A DNA stretch of 64,000 nt from the NCBI GenBank assembly GCA_022432975.1, contig CM039506.1, positions 19,409,614-19,473,613 of the forward strand. Reading direction: 5' to 3'. Below are positions 59,113-64,000 of the stretch, in pieces (position 1 is the stretch's first letter; each line of letters opens with the position of its first letter). Source of the DNA: Begonia masoniana (taxonomy: Eukaryota > Streptophyta > Magnoliopsida > Cucurbitales > Begoniaceae). The notes below the pieces were generated by a model, which ran no database searches, was not told the origin of the DNA, and worked only from the letters and a program-made list of their open reading frames with translations. The position numbers and the translations under genes are program-made.

Positions 59113-62100
59113 TGAAGCATAAGAAACTTTACTTCAATCGATTTTTTCCAAAAGAGTTGAACGTACCAAGCAAATGCGGTTGAGTGTTATATGACTTGTG
59201 GTTAGAACCTAAGTTATCAATTTCACATTATAGGTTTTAACTTAATGTGATGAGAACGACGTGTATTGAGGACCCAACAACCTTCATGGATGAGTAAATA
59301 AGACTTGGTAATGCGTTTGATGAAGAATAATAAACTTCACTTCAATCGATTTGTTCCAAAAGAGTTGAACGTATCAAGCAAATTACGTTTAGGGTTACAA
59401 GACTTGGGGTTAGAACCTAAGTTCTCCATTTCACATTCGAGGTTTTAACTTGAAGTGATGAGAACGACGTGTATTGAGGACCCAACAACCTTTATGGACG
59501 AGTAATTAAAACTTAGAAATGCATTTGATGAAGTATAAGAAACTTCACTTCAATCGATTTGTTCCAAAAGAGTTGAACGTATCAAGCAAATTAGGTTTAA
59601 TGTTACATGACATGTGGTTAGAACCAAAGTTACCAATTTCACATTCAAGGTTTTAACTTGAAGTGATGAGAACGACGTGTATTGAGGAACCAAAAACCTT
59701 CATGGACGAGTAATTAAGACTTAGTAATGCGTTTGATGAAGCATAAGAAACTTCACTTCAATCGATTTGTTCCAAAAGAGTTGAACGTATGAAGCAAATT
59801 AGGTTGAGTGTTACTTGACTTGTGGTTAGAACCTATGTTATTCATTTCACATTCGAGGTTTTAACTTGAAGTGATGAGAACGACGTGTATTGAGGACCCA
59901 ACAACCTTCATGGACAAGTAATTAAGACATAGTAATGCGTTTGATGAAGCATAAGAAACTTCACATCAATCAATTTGTTCCAAAAGAGTTGAACGTATCA
60001 AGCTAATGAGGTTCAGTGCTACATGATTTGTGGTTAGAACCTATGTTATCCATTTCACATTCAAGGTTTTAACTTGAAGTGATGAGAACGACGTTTATTG
60101 AGGACCAAACAATCTTCATGGACGAGTAATTAAGACCTACTAATACGTTTGATGAAGCATAAGAAATGTCACTTCAATCGATTTGTTCCAAAAGAATTGA
60201 ACGTATCAAGCTAATGAGGTTCAGTGCTACATGACTTGTGGTTATAACCTAAGTTATCCATTTCACATTCAAGCTTTTAACTTGAAGTGATGAGAACGAC
60301 GTGTATTGAGGACCCAACAACCTTCATGGACGAGTAATTAAGACTTAGTATTGCGTTTGATGAAGCATAAGAAACTTCATTTCAATCGATTTGTTCCAAA
60401 AGAGTTTAACGTATCAAGCAAATTAGGTTGAGTGTTACAAGACTTGTGGTTAGAACCTAAGTTATCCATTTCACATTCGAGGTTTTAACTTGAAGTGATG
60501 AGAACGACGTGTATTGAGGACCCAACAACCTTCATGGACGAGTAATTAAGACTTAGTAAAGCGTTTGATGAAGTATAAGAAACTTCACTTCAATCGATTT
60601 GTTTCAAAAGAGTTGAACGTATCAAGCTAATGAGGTTCAGTGCTACATGACTTGTGGTTAGAACCTAAGTTATCCATTTCACATTCAAGGTTTTAACTTG
60701 AAGTGATGAGAACGACGTGTATTGAGGACCCAACAACCTTCATGGACGAGTAATTAAGACATAGTAATGCGTTTGATGAAGCATAAGAAACTTCACTTCA
60801 ATCCATTTGTTCCAAAAGAGTTGAAAATATCAAGCAAATTAAGTTGAGTGTTACATGACTTGTGGTTAGAACTTAAGTTATTCATTTCACATTCGAGGTT
60901 TTAACTTGAAGTGATGAGAACGACGTGTATTGAGGACCCAACAACCTTCATGGACGCGTAATTAAGACTTAGTAATACGATTGATGAAGTATAATAAACT
61001 TCACATCAATCGATTTGTTCCAAAACAGTAGAATGTATCAAGCAAATTAGGTTGAGTGTTACATGAGATGTGGTTAGAACATAAGTTATCAATTTCACAT
61101 TCGAGGTTTTAATTTGAAGTGATGAAAACGACGTGTATTATGGACCCAACAACCTTCATGGACGAGTAATTAAGACTTAGTAATGCGTTTGATGAAGCCT
61201 AAGAAACTTCACTTCAATCGATTTGTTCCAAAAGAGTTGAATGTATGAAGCAAATTAGGTTGAGTGTTACATGACTTGTGGTTAGAACCTATGTTATTCA
61301 TTTCACATTCGAGGTTTTAACTTGAAGTGATGAGAACGACGTGTATTGAGGAACCAACAACCTTCATGGACAAGTATTTAAGACATAGTAATAAGTTTGA
61401 GGAAGCATAAGAAACTTCACATTAAACAATTTGTTCCAAAAGAGTTGAACGTATCAAGCAAATTAAGTTGAGTGTTACATGACATGTGGTTAGAACATAA
61501 GTTATCCATTTCACATTCAAGGTTTTAACTTGACGTGATGAGAACGACGTGTATTGAGGACCCAACAACCTTCGTGGACGAGTAATTAAGACTTAGTAAT
61601 GCGTTTGATGAAGCTTAAGAAACTTCACTTCATTCGATTTGTTCCAAAAGAGTTGAACTTTTAAAGCAAATGAGGTTCAGTGCTACATGACTTGTGGTTA
61701 GAACCTAAGTTACCCATTTCACATTCAAGGTTTTAACTTGAAGTGATGAGAACGACGTGTATTGAGGACCCAACAACCTTCTTGGACGAGTAATTAAGAC
61801 TTAGTAATGCATTTGATTAAGCATATGAAGCTTCACTTCAATCGATTTGTTCCAAAAGAGTTGAACGTATCAAGCTAATGAGGTTCAGTGCTACATGACT
61901 TGTGGTTATAACCTAAGTTATCCATTGCACATTCAAGGTTTTAACTTGAAGTAATGAGAACGACGTGTATTAAGCACCCAACAACCATCAAGGACGAGTA
62001 ATTAAGACTTGGTAATGCGTTTGATGAAACATAAGAAACTTCACTTCAATCGATTTGTTCCAAAAGAGTTGAACGTATCAAGCAAATGAGGTTGAGTGTT

Positions 62101-64000
62101 ACATGACTTGTGGCTAGAACATAAGTTATCCATTTCACATTCAAGGTTTTAACTTGAAGTGATGAGAACGACGTCTATTGAGGAACCAACAACCTTCATG
62201 GACGAGTAATTAAGACTGGGTAATGCGTTTGATAAAACATAAGAAACTTCACTTCAATCGATTTGTTTAAAAAGAGTTGAACGTATCAAGCTAATGAGGT
62301 TCAGTGCTACATGACTTGTGGTTAGAACATAAGTTATCCATTTCACATTCAAGGTTTTAACTTGAAGTGATGAGAACGTCGTGTTTTGAGGACCCAACAA
62401 CCTTCATGGACGAGTAATTAAGACCTACTAATGCGTTTGATGAAGCATAAGAAACGTCACTTCAATCGATTTGTTCCAAAAGAGTTGAACGTAACAAGCT
62501 AATAAGGTTCAGTGCTACATGACTTGTGGTTAGAACCTAAGTTATCCATTTCACATTCAAGGTTTTAACTTGAAGTGATGAGAACGACGTGTATTGAGGA
62601 CCCAACAACCTTCATGGACGAGTATTAAACTTAGTAATGCGTTTGATGAAGCAGAAGAAAACTTCACTTCAATCGATTTGTTCCAAAGAGTTGAACGTAT
62701 CAATCAAATTAGTTGAGTGTTACATGACTTGTGGTTAGGAACCTAAGTATGCATTTCACATTCGAGGTTTATAACTTGAAGTGATGAAAACGACGTGTAT
62801 TGAGACCCAAACAACCGTCATGGACGAGTAATTAACTCGTAGTAAGGCGTTTGATGAAGCATAAGAAACTTCACCTTCAATCGATTTTTCCAAAGAGTTG
62901 AACGTATCAAGCAAATTAAGTTGAGTGTTACATGACTTGTAGTTAGAACCTAAGTTCTTAATTTTATATTCGAGATTTTAACTTTGTAGTGAGACGACGG
63001 TATTAAGACCCAACAACCTTCATGGACGTGTAATTAAGTCTTAGTAATGCGTTTGATGAAGTATTATAAACTTCACATCATTCGATTTGTTCCAAAAGAG
63101 TGGAACGTATCAAGCTAATGAGGTTCAGTGCTACATGACTTGTGGTTAGAACCTAAGTTATCCATTTCACATTCAAGGTTTTAACTTGCAAGTGATGAGA
63201 ACGTCAGTGTATTGAGGACCCAACAACCTTCATGGACGAGTAATTAAGACTTACTAATGCGTTTGATGAAGCATAAGAAACGTCACTTCAATCGATTTGT
63301 TCCAAATGAGTTGAAACGTAACAAGCTAATTAAGGTTCAGTGTTACATGACATGTGGTTAGAACCTAAGTTATCATTTCACATTCTAAGGTATAACTTGA
63401 AGTGATGAGAACGACGTGTATGAGGACCCAACAACCTTCATGGACGAGTAATTAAAACTTAGTAATGCGTTTGATGAAGCAGAAGAAACTTCACTTCAAT
63501 CGATTTGTTCCAAAAGAGTTGAACGTATCAATCAAATTAGGTTGAGTGTTACATGACTTGTGGTTAGAACCTAAGTTATGCATTTCACATTCGAGGTTTT
63601 AACTTGAAGTGATGAGAACGACGTGTATTGAGGACCCAACAACCTTCATGGACGAGTAATTAACTCTTAGTAATGCGTTTGATGAAGCATAAGAAACTTC
63701 ACTTCAATCGATTTTTTCCAAAAGAGTTGAACGTATCAAGCAAATTAAGTTGAGTGTTACATGACTTGTAGTTAGAACCTAAGTTCTTAATTTTATATTC
63801 GAGATTTTAACTTGAAGTGATGAGAACGACGTGTATTAAGGACCCAACAACCTTCATGGACGTGTAATTAAGTCTTAGTAATGCGTTTGATGAAGTATTA
63901 TAAACTTCACATCATTCGATTTGTTCCAAAAGAGTTGAACGTATCAAGCTAATGAGGTTCAGTGCTACATGACTTGTGGTTAGAACCTAAGTTATCCATT
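59113..64000 (+). repeat. 208-bp satellite array, block 6
   Basis: About 23 monomers from TSD TGAAG to the window end, where the array continues. A four-monomer (828 bp) duplication at about 62620-63110 and 63460-63960 shares rare variants (GATGAAGCAGAAG, ATTAACTC, GAAGTATTATAAAC). The first copy carries many one-base indels and the second is clean. Confidence 0.96.

Noticed and set aside
1198..59117. A single insertion hotspot in the satellite monomer
   Set aside because: The five TSDs (ATTGA, GTATC, GTTGA, AGACT, TGAAG) fall at different places in the monomer.

Overview
The window is plant heterochromatin, most likely from a eudicot. The evidence is a long array of one tandem satellite (monomer about 208 bp) interrupted by Ty3/gypsy LTR retrotransposons of chromovirus type, with initiator-tRNA-Met primer sites and TG...CA LTR ends. 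I found no host gene, rRNA, tRNA or CRISPR. The species cannot be named from the sequence alone.

Layout. Six satellite blocks (1-1202, 10831-12321, 14786-21594, 23975-28594, 33409-58279, 59113-64000) total about 43.9 kb, roughly 69% of the window or about 210 monomers, all in one orientation. They are separated by five insertions, each flanked by a perfect 5-bp target-site duplication (TSD). (1) 1203-10830, minus strand: a complete Tekay/Del-like element with 2.5-kb LTRs, PBS, PPT and one intact Gag-Pol ORF. Its LTRs differ at only about four sites, so it is very young. (2) 12322-14785 and (3) 21595-23974, plus strand: solo LTRs of two related families. (4) 28595-33408, plus strand: a non-autonomous Ty3/gypsy element (CRM-like is possible) with LTRs about 2% diverged. 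It carries one long ORF made of joined Gag, protease, RT and integrase remnants that runs into the 3' LTR. (5) 58280-59112, minus strand: a solo LTR related to element 4.

Satellite organisation. Rare variants recur at multiples of the monomer, giving local higher-order repeats of 3, 4, 6, 6, 9, 13 and 15 monomers in different sub-blocks. Some copies are littered with one-base indels and lie next to a clean copy carrying the same rare variants, which may be an assembly artefact.

Most notable observations. The three Tekay-like LTR families share an ordered internal architecture: TATA box, CT-rich leader, splice donor, a 43-46 bp mini-exon bounded by AG and GTAAGT, a GGCC inverted-repeat box, an acceptor, and a short acidic reading frame. 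A hypervariable hairpin or tandem-repeat segment follows nearer the LTR 3' end. In the intact element, splicing these introns would shorten the Gag-Pol leader. The compressed polyprotein of element 4 stays open although its protease and RT catalytic residues are lost.
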